From the NCBI RefSeq assembly GCF_035685805.1, contig NZ_DASSAB010000030.1, positions 62,001 through 126,000 on the forward strand: 64,000 nucleotides of DNA, in the 5' to 3' direction. Positions 42,297 through 51,235 of the stretch are shown piece by piece. Each line of letters opens with the position of its first letter. Position 1 is the first letter of the stretch. Under the pieces are notes generated by a model. It searched no databases. It was not told the origin of the DNA and was given only the letters and a program-made list of their open reading frames with translations. This DNA is from Dyella_A sp035685805 (GTDB lineage Bacteria > Pseudomonadota > Gammaproteobacteria > Xanthomonadales > Rhodanobacteraceae). The position numbers and the translations under genes were made by a program.

Positions 42297-44495
42297 GTGT
42301 CCCTGAGCTTCCGTTCGCCCTCGCCGCTGCGCCAGCGGCTGCGCCCCCTCGGCTGGCTGGCCGGCGCCTATCTGCTGATCGGCGTGGTCACACGCATCGC
42401 CCTGCTGGTGATGACCGGCAGCGGTGTGTCGCCGAACCCGCTCAATTACCTGTACGCCTTCGGCGTTGGTGCTGTCTCGGACCTGCTCACCTTCGTCTAC
42501 GTGGCCTGGCCGCTGGTGCTGTTCCTGTGGATCGTGCCCACCGACCGGCCGCTGGTGCGCACGCCCGGCCGCTGGCTGGCATGGATCGGCGCGCTGCTGG
42601 CCGGCTTCGCGCTGTGCTGGGGCGTGCTGCACCTGATCTGGAAGGCCAGCCTGCACGAGGTGTGGCCGCTGGCGATCGTGGTGATCTACCTGCTGCCGCT
42701 GCCCGCGCTGGCGTACAACCGCCGCAGCGGCCGCGGCTACCTGTACGGGCTGTGCCTGGCGCTGCTGTTCGGCCTGCTGTTCGTGGCCGCCTCCGAGCTG
42801 GTGTTCTGGCAGGAGTTCGGCGTGCGCTTCAACTTCATCGCGGTGGACTACCTCGTCTACACCACCGAGGTGATCGGCAACATCCGCGAGTCGTATCCGA
42901 TCGGTACCTGGCTGGCGCTGCTGGCGGGGGTATCGGTGCTGCTGGTGTGGCTCACCCGCCGGCGCCTGCGCAGCAACGACGGCGGCAGCGGGTTCGGCGC
43001 ACGCAGCGTGCTCGCCGCCGTGTGGCTGGCGCTGAGCGTGCTGGTCACGGCACTCGTCACTGCCGACATGAAGGACCGCACCGACAACAACTACGTCAAC
43101 GAGCTGGCCGGCAACGGCATCTTCCAGTTCTTCGCCGCATTCCGCTCCAGCCACCTCGACTACGCCAAGTTCTACCGCACCCTGCCGGAAACCGAGGCAT
43201 ACACCCGCGTGCGCGAGCTGTTGAAGACGCCCGAAGCGACCTACCTCACCGACAACCCGCACGACCTCACCCGCGCCATTCGCAACGTCGGCCCGGAGCA
43301 GCATCTCAACGTGGTGCTTATCAGCGTGGAAAGCCTCTCGGCCGACTACCTGAGCGTGTTCGGCAACAAGGAAGGCCTCACCCCGCAGCTGGATGCACTG
43401 TCCGAGAACAGCCTGTTCTTCGAGAACGCCTACGCCAACGGCACGCGCACCGTGCGCGGGCTCGAGGCGCTGTCGCTGTCGGTGCCGCCGACGCCGGGCG
43501 ACTCGGTGATCAAGATGAAGAACAACGAAAACCTGTTCTCGCTGGCGGACATCTTCAACGATCGCGGCTACGTGTCGGAGTTCGTCTACGGTGGCTACGG
43601 CTACTTCGACAACATGAACTACTTCTTCAGCCACAACGGCTACCAGGCGGTCGACCGCAAGGATTTCCCCAAGGACGCCACCATCCACCACGAGAACGTG
43701 TGGGGCGTGTCCGACGAAGACCTGTTCACCATGGCGCTGGCGCAAATGGACCAGGCGCATGCACAGGGCAAGCCGTTCTTCCTGCACATCATGACCACCT
43801 CCAACCATCGCCCGTACACCTTCCCCGAAGGCCGGGTGAAGTTCCCGCAGGGCTCGCGCGCGGGCGCGGTGGCGTACACCGACTGGTCGATCGGCGACTT
43901 CCTGAAACGTGCGAAGAACAAGCCGTACTTCAACGACACCGTGTTCGTGATCACCGCCGACCACGACGCGGCCAGTGCGGGCAAGTCCAGCATCCCGATC
44001 AACCGCTACCACATCCCGCTGTGGATCTACGCGCCGGCGCACATCGCGCCACGCAAGGTCGAGCGCCTCACCGCGCAGATCGACATCCCGCCGACCCTGC
44101 TCGGCCTGCTGCACTTCAGCTACCGCAGCCGCTTCTTCGGCTACGACGTGTTCCAGCTCGAACCCGGCCGCGAGCGCGCGTTCCCGGCTACCTACGAGAA
44201 GCTCGGCTACCTGCGCCACAACGTGCTCACCGCGCTGGAGCCGGGCCGCAAGATGGAGCAGCTGATTCCCGACTTCGACACGGGCGACGCCAAGCCCGCC
44301 TCGCCGGTGAACGACGCGCTGGTGAACGATGCGATCGCCTACTACCAGGTGGCCGCGAACCTGTTCAAGCACGGCGAACTGGCGCGCCGGCCGGAGGACG
44401 CCACGCCGGTGAATCCTGCCGAGCCGGCGCCGGCAGCGGCCACCAGCAGCGCGGCGCCCGCGCCGGCCAGCTCAGCCGCCGCGCCGACGCCGTAA
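42297..44495 (+). CDS. LtaS/OpgB-like sulfatase-fold membrane enzyme
   Basis: The 732-residue protein starts at GTG 42297. It has about five membrane segments in the first 230 residues, then a large extracytoplasmic sulfatase-fold domain. Metal ligand Glu345 is in LISVESLSADYLSVFG, a probable catalytic Thr (383 or 385) is in YANGTRTVRGLEAL, and later ligands are in FVITADHDAASAGK. The layout equals lipoteichoic-acid synthase and OpgB/MdoB, which move phosphoglycerol onto glycans. In Gram-negatives, periplasmic glucans or lipid A are the likely acceptors, but the substrate is not shown by sequence. The C-terminal 40 residues are Pro/Ala-rich. Confidence 0.85.
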   Translation: MSLSFRSPSPLRQRLRPLGWLAGAYLLIGVVTRIALLVMTGSGVSPNPLNYLYAFGVGAVSDLLTFVYVAWPLVLFLWIVPTDRPLVRTPGRWLAWIGALLAGFALCWGVLHLIWKASLHEVWPLAIVVIYLLPLPALAYNRRSGRGYLYGLCLALLFGLLFVAASELVFWQEFGVRFNFIAVDYLVYTTEVIGNIRESYPIGTWLALLAGVSVLLVWLTRRRLRSNDGGSGFGARSVLAAVWLALSVLVTALVTADMKDRTDNNYVNELAGNGIFQFFAAFRSSHLDYAKFYRTLPETEAYTRVRELLKTPEATYLTDNPHDLTRAIRNVGPEQHLNVVLISVESLSADYLSVFGNKEGLTPQLDALSENSLFFENAYANGTRTVRGLEALSLSVPPTPGDSVIKMKNNENLFSLADIFNDRGYVSEFVYGGYGYFDNMNYFFSHNGYQAVDRKDFPKDATIHHENVWGVSDEDLFTMALAQMDQAHAQGKPFFLHIMTTSNHRPYTFPEGRVKFPQGSRAGAVAYTDWSIGDFLKRAKNKPYFNDTVFVITADHDAASAGKSSIPINRYHIPLWIYAPAHIAPRKVERLTAQIDIPPTLLGLLHFSYRSRFFGYDVFQLEPGRERAFPATYEKLGYLRHNVLTALEPGRKMEQLIPDFDTGDAKPASPVNDALVNDAIAYYQVAANLFKHGELARRPEDATPVNPAEPAPAAATSSAAPAPASSAAAPTP

Positions 44496-44879
44496 CCACG
44501 CCTCGCCGCTCGCCAGCACCCGGGCAAGCGGCGTGCGCAGCAGCAACCCGGCCAGCGCGATGCCCGCCGCGTCGGCAAGCACGTCGAACGGATCGGCATC
44601 GCGCGGTGGATCGAGCCACTGCGCGAACTCGATGAACACGCCGAAGGCCAGGCAGACCAGCGCGGCGCCGACGCGGCGGCGGCGATCGGCGTAGACGTTG
44701 CCCCACCAGCCCATCAGGCAGGTGAAGGCGAACGCGTGCAGCAGCTTGTCGCCGTCCGGCACGGTGAGCGTGATGCCCGGGTCCGGGCGCAACGCCATCC
44801 ACAGCGTCCACGCCATCACCAGCACGCCCAGCGCGACCCAGGTGCGGTGGAACTGCAGGCGATCGGTGGTAGCGATCAC
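44472..44879 (-). CDS. VanZ-like family membrane protein
   Basis: The 135-residue protein has three to four hydrophobic segments and the VanZ-like motifs VPDGDKLLHAFAFTCLMGWWGNV, GVFIEFAQWLDPPRDADPFDVLADAAGI and ALAGLLLRT. The family is named after a teicoplanin-resistance accessory protein but is mostly of unknown function. Its ATG overlaps the stop of the upstream methyltransferase gene by 4 bp (44876-44879), so expression is coupled. Its 3' end overlaps the 3' end of the LtaS-like gene by 24 bp. Confidence 0.82.
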   Translation of the reverse strand: MIATTDRLQFHRTWVALGVLVMAWTLWMALRPDPGITLTVPDGDKLLHAFAFTCLMGWWGNVYADRRRRVGAALVCLAFGVFIEFAQWLDPPRDADPFDVLADAAGIALAGLLLRTPLARVLASGEAWLRRRRGG

Positions 44880-46069
44880 AGGCGTGCGGCGTAGTCGCCG
44901 TCGATGAGGTCGGCGGGAAGTGGCAGCGGATCGAGGCCGCGGGCGAACAGCATCGCCTGGAAGCGCTCGCCCATCTGCTCGGGCAGGGTGAGCCGCTTCA
45001 CCTGCTGGGCGAGGCGGTAGCGCGCCGCTTCATCCAGTGCGTTCGCATAGGCCGCCTCGAACGCCTGCGGCAGGCCGGCGCCGATCAGGAACGCCGACTG
45101 CGGCAGGTAGCTGGCGAGCGCAAAGCCCGCGCGGACGCCGGCCTCGGCCAGCGCGCTGAAATCCACCGAGGCGGTGAGGTCGTTGAGGCCCGGCAGGTAC
45201 AGCGGATCGGCGTGGCTGCGGTGGCGGTAGTGCGCCATCAGCGTGCCGTCGCGGCGCTCGGGCAGGTAGAACTCGCGGCGGGTGTAGCCGTAGTCGACGA
45301 ACAGCATCAGCCCGGCTTCCAGCGCGCCGGCGATCGCCTGCAGCCAGGCGGCCAGCTGCGGCAGCAGCTCGGAGCGGTAACCGTCGTCGAACGGGGCTCC
45401 CAGTTCGCGTTCGAGCTGGCGCACGGCGTTGACCAAGGCGGCATCGGCCGGACGATCCTCGCGCACCAGGCGGCCATCGTCGCCCACGCCCACGCACTCT
45501 TCCCACACGGCACTGTCGCGGATTGCGAAGCGCGTGGCTGGCAGCGCATCGATCACTTCGTTGGCGAACAGCACGCCGCGCCACGGCTCGGTCGGCGGCC
45601 GGTCGAGCCAGTGCACGCGGGCAGCCACCTCGGGCGGTAGCGCGGCCTCGAGGCGGGCTCGCTGACGCTCGCGCAGGTCCGCGCTGGGTTCGAGGATGGC
45701 GTAGCGGCGCGGCAGCGCGCCGGCTTCGTGCATGGCGCGCAAGGCGGCTTCGGCGAAGGCGCCACTGCCGGCGCCGAGCTCGAGGAACTCGGCCGCGTCA
45801 TCCAACTGCGCGAGGGTTCCCTGCACCGCCTGCACCACGCAGCGCGCGAACAGTTCGCCAAGTTCGGGCGCGGTGATGAAATCGCCGGCCGCGCCGAACT
45901 TGGTTGCGCCAGCGCTGTAGTACCCCAGCCCGGGCGCATACAGGCAGCGCTCCATGTACTGCGCGAACGGCATCGGCCCGTGCGCGGCGATCTGCTCGCG
46001 CAGCTGGGTGAGCAGGCGCTCGGAATGCGCGCGCTCGTCGGCGGACGGTTCGGGAAGTCGGTTGTGCAT
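44876..46069 (-). CDS. MidA/NDUFAF7-family class I SAM-dependent methyltransferase
   Basis: From the ATG at 46069 the product is 397 residues. The family motif PMPFAQYMERCLYAPGLGYYSAGATKFGAAGDFITAP-like region is present in full (about residues 32-68). It is followed by the SAM-binding FLELGAGSGAFA and the VLFANEVIDALPATRF strand. Mitochondrial NDUFAF7 dimethylates an arginine on complex I; bacterial targets are unproven. An NDUFA9-like gene lies 6 kb away. Frame upstream to 46159 lacks homology. It is followed by the overlapping vanZ gene. Confidence 0.88.
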   Translation of the reverse strand: MHNRLPEPSADERAHSERLLTQLREQIAAHGPMPFAQYMERCLYAPGLGYYSAGATKFGAAGDFITAPELGELFARCVVQAVQGTLAQLDDAAEFLELGAGSGAFAEAALRAMHEAGALPRRYAILEPSADLRERQRARLEAALPPEVAARVHWLDRPPTEPWRGVLFANEVIDALPATRFAIRDSAVWEECVGVGDDGRLVREDRPADAALVNAVRQLERELGAPFDDGYRSELLPQLAAWLQAIAGALEAGLMLFVDYGYTRREFYLPERRDGTLMAHYRHRSHADPLYLPGLNDLTASVDFSALAEAGVRAGFALASYLPQSAFLIGAGLPQAFEAAYANALDEAARYRLAQQVKRLTLPEQMGERFQAMLFARGLDPLPLPADLIDGDYAARL

Positions 46070-46184
46070 GCGCTCGTCGCTCGGGGGAGAACGCGCGCAA
46101 GGATAGCGGCTGGAGCGGGCGGTACCGTGCGCCGCAGCTGACTGATGTGTGGCGTGCACTGCGGCGAGCGCAGGTGCTTGCCCA

Positions 46185-46226
46185 CGTCACGACGACGCAT
46201 GCGGGAGAGAGCCCATCGTCGTGACG
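46185..46226. terminator. Inverted repeat downstream of the second TonB receptor
   Basis: CGTCACGACGA (46185-46195) and TCGTCGTGACG (46216-46226) form an 11-bp stem with a 20-base loop. It sits 16 bp past the receptor stop and has no T-run; possible Rho-independent-like hairpin or protein site. Confidence 0.35.
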
Positions 46227-46241
46227 CGGCAAGCGGGGGGA

Positions 46242-48386
46242 TCAGAAATCCTTCTGCACGGTGAGGTACACGCCGCGGCGCGGGCCGAACTGTGGCGCGC
46301 CCACGCCGATGCCGCTGCCGTCGCGGATCTCGTACGAACGGTCCAGCGCGTTGATCAGCGCCAGCTGCGTGTGCAGCGTGCCGGTGGTCTCGAACTCGAA
46401 GTCGTGCGACGCGCTCAGGTTGAGCTGGAAGTAGGCCGGCAGCGACGCGCCGTTCGGCACGCTGCCGTCCTTGCGCAGGCCGCTGCCGAACAGGTAGTCG
46501 GCGCCCACGCGGGTACCCTCGTCCAGCGCATAGCTGATGCCGCCGGAGGAGGAGTACGCCTGGTCGTGGTCGAGGAAGATCCAGTGGTTGGCCACGTAGG
46601 CCAGGTCGTCCGCGGCGAAGTTGTACTGGCTGGTGATCACGCGGTTGCCGATCGCGCGGCTGGCCGACAGGTTGAAATACGCGCTAAGCGGGCCGTTGGC
46701 GTAGTTGGCGGTGAACTCCACGCCCTTGATGCGGCCGCGGGCGTAGTTGAAGGTGGAGTACACCAGCGCGGCGCCGAACTGGCCCTCGTCCTGCAGGCGC
46801 TGCACGGTGCGGTAATAGGCGTCCACGCCCAGCGTGAGGTTCGGCCCCACGTTCTGCGAGACGCCGACGTCGAAGTAGTCGCTGCGCTCGGCCAGCGGCG
46901 TGTTGTTGCCGGTGTCCGGCAGCGCGTTGGTGGTGCCGTCGAACCTGGCGATGTTGGCCGTGGTGATCGCCTCGGTCGCCGGCGGCGTGAAGTAGCGCGA
47001 GTAGCCGGCATGCAGCACGGTGGAGTCGGTGGCCTGGTAGACCGCGCCCAGGCGCGGGCTGAGCTGGCTCTCGGTGCGGAACGCCTTGTACTCGTCGCCG
47101 CGCAGGCCGTAGTTCACCGTGAGCTTGTCGCCGATGCTCCACTCGTCCTGCACGTAGGCCGACCAGGTTTTCGCGGTGAGCCGGTTACCGTCGAGGATGT
47201 TGATCGGCGTGGTGCTGGCCTGGCTGCCGTCGGTATTGGCCGGGAACACGTAGGCACTGTTGCTGCTGGGCGCGCGCTCGAAGCTGCCGTACACGCCATA
47301 GCGCAGCGTGTGGCGATCACCCAGCGGCGTGGCGAAGTCGGCCTGCAGCGTGCTGGCGCGGTTGCTGCGATTGATGGTCGAGGCGACGCCGTTGAACATC
47401 AGGTCGCCGATCGGGTCCGGCAGGAAGTTCAGGCTGGAATAGCGCTGGCCCAGCGACACCTGGTAGTCGGTCGATCCCGCCTTGCCCTGCAGCGACAGCA
47501 CGCCGAAGCGGGTGGTCTCGCGCTGGCGCTCGTCGAGCAGGGCCGAATTGAAGTCCACGGTGTCCAGATAGCCGAAGCTGGGCTGCTGGCCGGGATGGTT
47601 GGGGATCTGGAAGCGGCTGTTGGCCGCGCCGAACAGGAAGCTCAGCCGCGTGTCGTTGTTGATCAGGTAGGAGATGTCGCCGAACGCCTTGACCTGGTTG
47701 GTGTGGTCGTGGATCGGCTTGCGGCTGGCAGTGGGGTTCTCCACCCCGACATCGTTCTCCAGGGTGTTGGCGGTGAGGAACCAGCTCCAGCGATCGGTGC
47801 TGCCCCAGATCGAGGCATTCGGATTGAGCGTGCCGAACGAGCCGCCGGTGATGCCCACGCTGCCGCCGTTGCCGAGCTCGTGCCCACTGCGGGTAGTGAT
47901 GTCCACCACGGCCGCGGTGCGCAGGCCGTACTGCGCCGGCAGCGCGCCGTCGAGCAGCTTGATGGTGTGGATGGTGCGCGTGTCCAGCGTCTGGCCGAAG
48001 CCGGAGATCGACTCGGGAATGATCACCCCGTTGATGCGGTACTGCAGGTTGGCGTGGTCGCCGCGCACGTGCAGGCCGCCGTAGGAATCCTGCACCACAC
48101 CCGGCGCCTGCAGCAGCACCTGGTTCACCGGCGTGGCGTCGCCCAGCGGCAGCTGTGCGATCGCCTTCTGGTCGATCACGTACTGGCTCGAACCGGTGTC
48201 GGGAGAAAGCGCATTGCGCGACTGATCAAGTGCTGCGGAAACCGAGACGGCACCCAGCTCCTTCACCGGCCGTTCGTGCTGCGCGCCCACGGTATCCGCC
48301 GCCGGGGCCGCGTCGGTCGCGGCCGCCAGGGCGGGCACGGCAGCAAAGGCCAGAACGAGACTGAGGGCAAGCGGGGTTGGCTTCAT
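46242..48386 (-). CDS. TonB-dependent receptor, probably Zur-regulated (ZnuD/ZnuK-like candidate)
   Basis: The start at 48386 gives 714 residues with a signal peptide (..AVPALA/AA). The TonB-box-like region is KELGAVSVSAALDQSRN. The plug has QKAIAQLPLGDATPVNQVLLQAPGVVQDSYGG and LHVRGDHANLQYRINGVIIPE, followed by a beta-barrel ending in Phe (YLTVQKDF). The C-terminal stretch with YEIRDGSGIGVGAPQFGPRRG resembles receptors I associate with zinc uptake in Alpha- and Gammaproteobacteria; this is from memory, not a search. A Zur-like palindrome lies 30 bp before the ATG. A 40-codon extension upstream in frame covers that site and is rejected. It is divergent from the EcsC-like gene. Confidence 0.9.
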   Translation of the reverse strand: MKPTPLALSLVLAFAAVPALAAATDAAPAADTVGAQHERPVKELGAVSVSAALDQSRNALSPDTGSSQYVIDQKAIAQLPLGDATPVNQVLLQAPGVVQDSYGGLHVRGDHANLQYRINGVIIPESISGFGQTLDTRTIHTIKLLDGALPAQYGLRTAAVVDITTRSGHELGNGGSVGITGGSFGTLNPNASIWGSTDRWSWFLTANTLENDVGVENPTASRKPIHDHTNQVKAFGDISYLINNDTRLSFLFGAANSRFQIPNHPGQQPSFGYLDTVDFNSALLDERQRETTRFGVLSLQGKAGSTDYQVSLGQRYSSLNFLPDPIGDLMFNGVASTINRSNRASTLQADFATPLGDRHTLRYGVYGSFERAPSSNSAYVFPANTDGSQASTTPINILDGNRLTAKTWSAYVQDEWSIGDKLTVNYGLRGDEYKAFRTESQLSPRLGAVYQATDSTVLHAGYSRYFTPPATEAITTANIARFDGTTNALPDTGNNTPLAERSDYFDVGVSQNVGPNLTLGVDAYYRTVQRLQDEGQFGAALVYSTFNYARGRIKGVEFTANYANGPLSAYFNLSASRAIGNRVITSQYNFAADDLAYVANHWIFLDHDQAYSSSGGISYALDEGTRVGADYLFGSGLRKDGSVPNGASLPAYFQLNLSASHDFEFETTGTLHTQLALINALDRSYEIRDGSGIGVGAPQFGPRRGVYLTVQKDF

Positions 48387-48415
48387 GGGGGGTCCGTGCG
48401 GGGAGGGTGTTTTCA

Positions 48416-48433
48416 GATATGTTATAACATTAC
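48416..48433 (-). promoter_or_regulatory. Zur-like operator upstream of the TonB receptor
   Basis: GATATGTTATAACATTAC centres on the perfect 12-bp palindrome ATGTTATAACAT (48419-48430). The half-sites ATGTTATA and TATAACAT are those of proteobacterial Zur boxes. The site lies in an AT-rich island within GC-rich surroundings, and TATAAC inside it could itself be the -10, so a bound repressor would block transcription. Confidence 0.65.
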
Positions 48434-48552
48434 TTGCAGCACCGGCCCCCGCCGTGGGCCAGAAGTCATGCCTGCGCGCGGCTTCCGTTCTTGAGCCATC
48501 TTTCACGGCCGAGCCCTAGACTCGGACGCTCCCCTCACCCAGGTATGCGTCC

Positions 48553-49275
48553 ATGGCTTTCTCGCAGAAAACGTCTCCGACGGTGCCCGGCAGCACGCAG
48601 GTGCCGGCCGTGATCGCTCCGGTGGACCATGGCCGGGTGACTCAGGCGATCCTCGACTTCGTCAGCCAGATCCCCTCCAGCGCCGTCGCCAGCAGCGCCG
48701 ATCCCCACGCCGAAGCCCGCCGGATCGGTCAGCGCGCGTCCAAGCGGGCCGCGTTGACGGCCGGTTCGCTGGCGCTGCCGCCCGGGCCGCTGGGCTGGCT
48801 CACCGTGCTGCCGGAGCTGATCGCGATCTGGCGCATCCAGGCGCAGATGGTCAGCGATATCGCCGCCGCCTACGGGCAGCAGGCCAGCCTGGGCCGTGAG
48901 CAGATGCTGTGGTGCCTGTTCCGCCATACCGCCGCGCAGGCGTTCCGGGACCTGGTGGTGCGCATGGGCGACCGCATGCTGTTCCGGCGGGTGTCCTACG
49001 CCGTGGTGGAACGCGTCGCCAAACAGGTGGGCCTGAAGATCGGCCAGCGCGCCGCCGGCAAGGGCCTGGCGCGGTGGCTGCCGGTCGTCGGTGCGCTGGG
49101 CGTGGGCGCGTATGCCTACTACGACACCGGACAGGTCGCGGCGACCACGATCGAGCTGTTCAGCCGCGAAGTGGTGCACGAAGCCGATTCCCCGGTGGTC
49201 GCGGCCGACCGGCCTCCGGCACAGGCTGCGCTCGGGGCGGCCGACGCGGCCACGGCGCCGCCATCGGCGGACTGA
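48553..49275 (+). CDS. EcsC-family-like protein
   Basis: The 240-residue protein resembles the EcsC family. It shows a conserved LPPGPLGWLTVLPELIAIWRIQAQMVSDIAAAYG stretch (about residues 75-108), then GREQMLWCLFRH, and an LPVVGALGVGAYAYYDTGQVAATTIELF C-terminal hydrophobic hairpin. It has no signal peptide. EcsC-like proteins are membrane-associated and of unknown function. The last 30 residues are Ala/Pro-rich. It is divergent from the Zur-site-bearing receptor gene, with 166 bp between, and precedes pteridine reductase by 82 bp. Confidence 0.65.
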   Translation: MAFSQKTSPTVPGSTQVPAVIAPVDHGRVTQAILDFVSQIPSSAVASSADPHAEARRIGQRASKRAALTAGSLALPPGPLGWLTVLPELIAIWRIQAQMVSDIAAAYGQQASLGREQMLWCLFRHTAAQAFRDLVVRMGDRMLFRRVSYAVVERVAKQVGLKIGQRAAGKGLARWLPVVGALGVGAYAYYDTGQVAATTIELFSREVVHEADSPVVAADRPPAQAALGAADAATAPPSAD

Positions 49276-49357
49276 GCGCGCCCACGCTGCCGCACCCCGA
49301 TGACCTGTCATTGATGTTGCGGCAAGCTGCGACGTTGTCCCCTCGCTGGAACCGCCC

Positions 49358-50104
49358 ATGAGCCCGTCGCATCCACGCCCCGTCGCCCTGATCACCGGAG
49401 CCGGCCGGCGCGTGGGCGCGGTGATCGCCCGCACCCTGCACGGCGCCGGCTACGACCTGGCGCTTCACTACCGGCATTCGGCCGACGCTGCGCAGAGCCT
49501 GGCGGGCGAGCTCGAACAGCAGCGCGCGGACTCCACGACCCTGGTGCATGGCGAGCTGGCCGAACTCGACGCGTTGCCGGGGCTGGTGGGCAACGTGCTG
49601 ACCCGGTTCGGCCGGCTCGACGCGCTCATAAACAACGCCTCCGCCTTCTATCCGACCCCCGTCGGCAGCGCCACGCCGGCGCAGTGGGACGAGCTGTTCG
49701 CCTCCAACGCGCAGGCGCCGTTCTTCCTCGCCCAGGCAGCGACACCGGCGCTGCGACGCGCCGGCGGCGCGATCGTCAATCTGGTGGACATCTACGCCGA
49801 GCGACCGCTGGCCGATCACCCGGTGTACTGCATGGCCAAGGCCGCGCTGATGGCGATGACCCGCTCGCTGGCGCTGGACCTGGGCCCGCAGGTGCGGGTC
49901 AACGCGGTGGCACCCGGTGCGGTGATGTGGCCGAGCGAAGGCAAGGCCTATGACGACAAGCAGGCGATGCTCGAGCGCACCCCGCTCAAGCGCGCAGGCG
50001 CCCCGGAGGACGTCGCCAGCGCCGTGCTGTGGCTGCTGCGCGACGCCCCATTCGTCACCGGCCAGGTGATCCGGGTGGACGGCGGCCGCACGCTGTCGGT
50101 GTAG
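49358..50104 (+). CDS. Pteridine reductase (SDR, FolM/PTR1-like)
   Basis: The 248-residue SDR has the Arg-containing dinucleotide motif TGAGRRVG (TGx3RxG) diagnostic of pteridine reductases, rather than TGxxxGxG. It also has NNASAFYPTPVG, the YCMAKAALMAMT active site with Tyr and Lys, and a VNAVAPGAVMWPSEG loop. Such enzymes reduce dihydrobiopterin, dihydromonapterin or dihydrofolate using NADPH. folB and folK lie a few kilobases downstream on the opposite strand, consistent with a local pterin/folate neighbourhood. Confidence 0.88.
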   Translation: MSPSHPRPVALITGAGRRVGAVIARTLHGAGYDLALHYRHSADAAQSLAGELEQQRADSTTLVHGELAELDALPGLVGNVLTRFGRLDALINNASAFYPTPVGSATPAQWDELFASNAQAPFFLAQAATPALRRAGGAIVNLVDIYAERPLADHPVYCMAKAALMAMTRSLALDLGPQVRVNAVAPGAVMWPSEGKAYDDKQAMLERTPLKRAGAPEDVASAVLWLLRDAPFVTGQVIRVDGGRTLSV

Positions 50105-50246
50105 TGCATGGGCGGGAGTAGGACGAGTCCGCGCGGCTGGCGCGCGCCCATCACCACGGATGCCGCGCTCGCCTCCTGCTGCCCGAGCGGATAGGTTTGC
50201 TGTCCCCGCACGGCTGACGTGCCGGGACAACCCAAGGAGCAACACC

Positions 50247-51122
50247 ATGAAGGAACGCGTTTCGACGGCGATCTTTTGCCTGTGGATGACCGCCACACCC
50301 GCCGCGGCCATGCAATGTGCCGGGGCCAGCACCCCGCTCGAAAAGACGCTCTGCAGCGACGGACAGCTCGCCGCCGCCGACCGTGCCATGGCAAAGGCCT
50401 ACTTCACGCTGCTGCACACGATCGACGATCCGTCCATCCGCACCAGCCTGATCGCCAGCCAACGGCGCTGGCTGGCGGCACGCGAGAGCGATCTGGGGGA
50501 GCTGGACCGGGCCGACGGCATGGACAAGCGGACCCAGCGGAGCATCCTGCTCGCGGTGACGCGCCAGCGCACCCGCGATCTGCAGGCGCGTACCGAAGGT
50601 CAACCGCAGTTTGTGGCCACCACACTGCGTCAGCGCGCGCTGACGAGCGCCTACTCCGGCGGCCCGTTTGCCGGATACCGGGTGGAGTGCAGTTTCATCC
50701 CCGACCAGCGCGATGATCACAAGATGTACTACAGCTGCTTCGGCGGCCACGCCTACCAGCAAGGCGACCGGGTCTGCTCGCAGAGCGAGGATTTCGCCAG
50801 CTATACCGTCGTGACAACGCGTGCCGTAGGCCGCGTGGAGAACGGCCATCTCGAACCGGTGGCCACCTGTGATTTCGGTGGCAGCGACAAGAGCTGCCCC
50901 GACGACGATGCCGATCGGCTCGAGGCCTGGAACACCCGCCCGACGACCGAGCAGTTCCAGACCGGCGACGGCGTCGGACCGCGACTGGAGGTGGATCCGG
51001 ATCTCGGGACCGGCGATGAGGATCCGGACTGGCTCGCGCGCTGCCTCGGCGCGCCCGCCTACCCGCCTTCAGCCACCGACGCCCGGGCACCGGCGCAAGG
51101 CGTTCAGCCGCTCCACCAATGA
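50247..51122 (+). CDS. Secreted LprI-type domain protein
   Basis: AAGGAG at 50234-50239 supports the ATG at 50247, giving 291 residues. A signal peptide (..TPAAA/MQ) is followed by an LprI-like N-terminal domain: CAGASTPLEKTLCSDGQLAAADRAMAKAY and a SQRRWLAARESDL helix, with two cysteines spaced as in the family. LprI of mycobacteria inhibits lysozyme. The C-terminal half (about residues 120-270) has further cysteines and an acidic SCPDDDADRLEAW stretch that I do not recognise. It could inhibit a host or phage lysozyme or be a generic periplasmic protein. Confidence 0.72.
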   Translation: MKERVSTAIFCLWMTATPAAAMQCAGASTPLEKTLCSDGQLAAADRAMAKAYFTLLHTIDDPSIRTSLIASQRRWLAARESDLGELDRADGMDKRTQRSILLAVTRQRTRDLQARTEGQPQFVATTLRQRALTSAYSGGPFAGYRVECSFIPDQRDDHKMYYSCFGGHAYQQGDRVCSQSEDFASYTVVTTRAVGRVENGHLEPVATCDFGGSDKSCPDDDADRLEAWNTRPTTEQFQTGDGVGPRLEVDPDLGTGDEDPDWLARCLGAPAYPPSATDARAPAQGVQPLHQ

Positions 51123-51235
51123 GTGATGGCCGCGGCGGTAGGCACCCGTGGCCCGGGTGCGCTCCCCGCCCTGCCGGCGCACCTTACCGGACGCTCGCGC
51201 GCCCGCCAGATAGCGGCACGCTGTCGGTGTGACGC

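Noticed and set aside
46149..48494. Open frame of 781 codons on the plus strand
   Set aside because: Antisense to the second TonB receptor, Val/Ala/Arg/His-rich with no domain.
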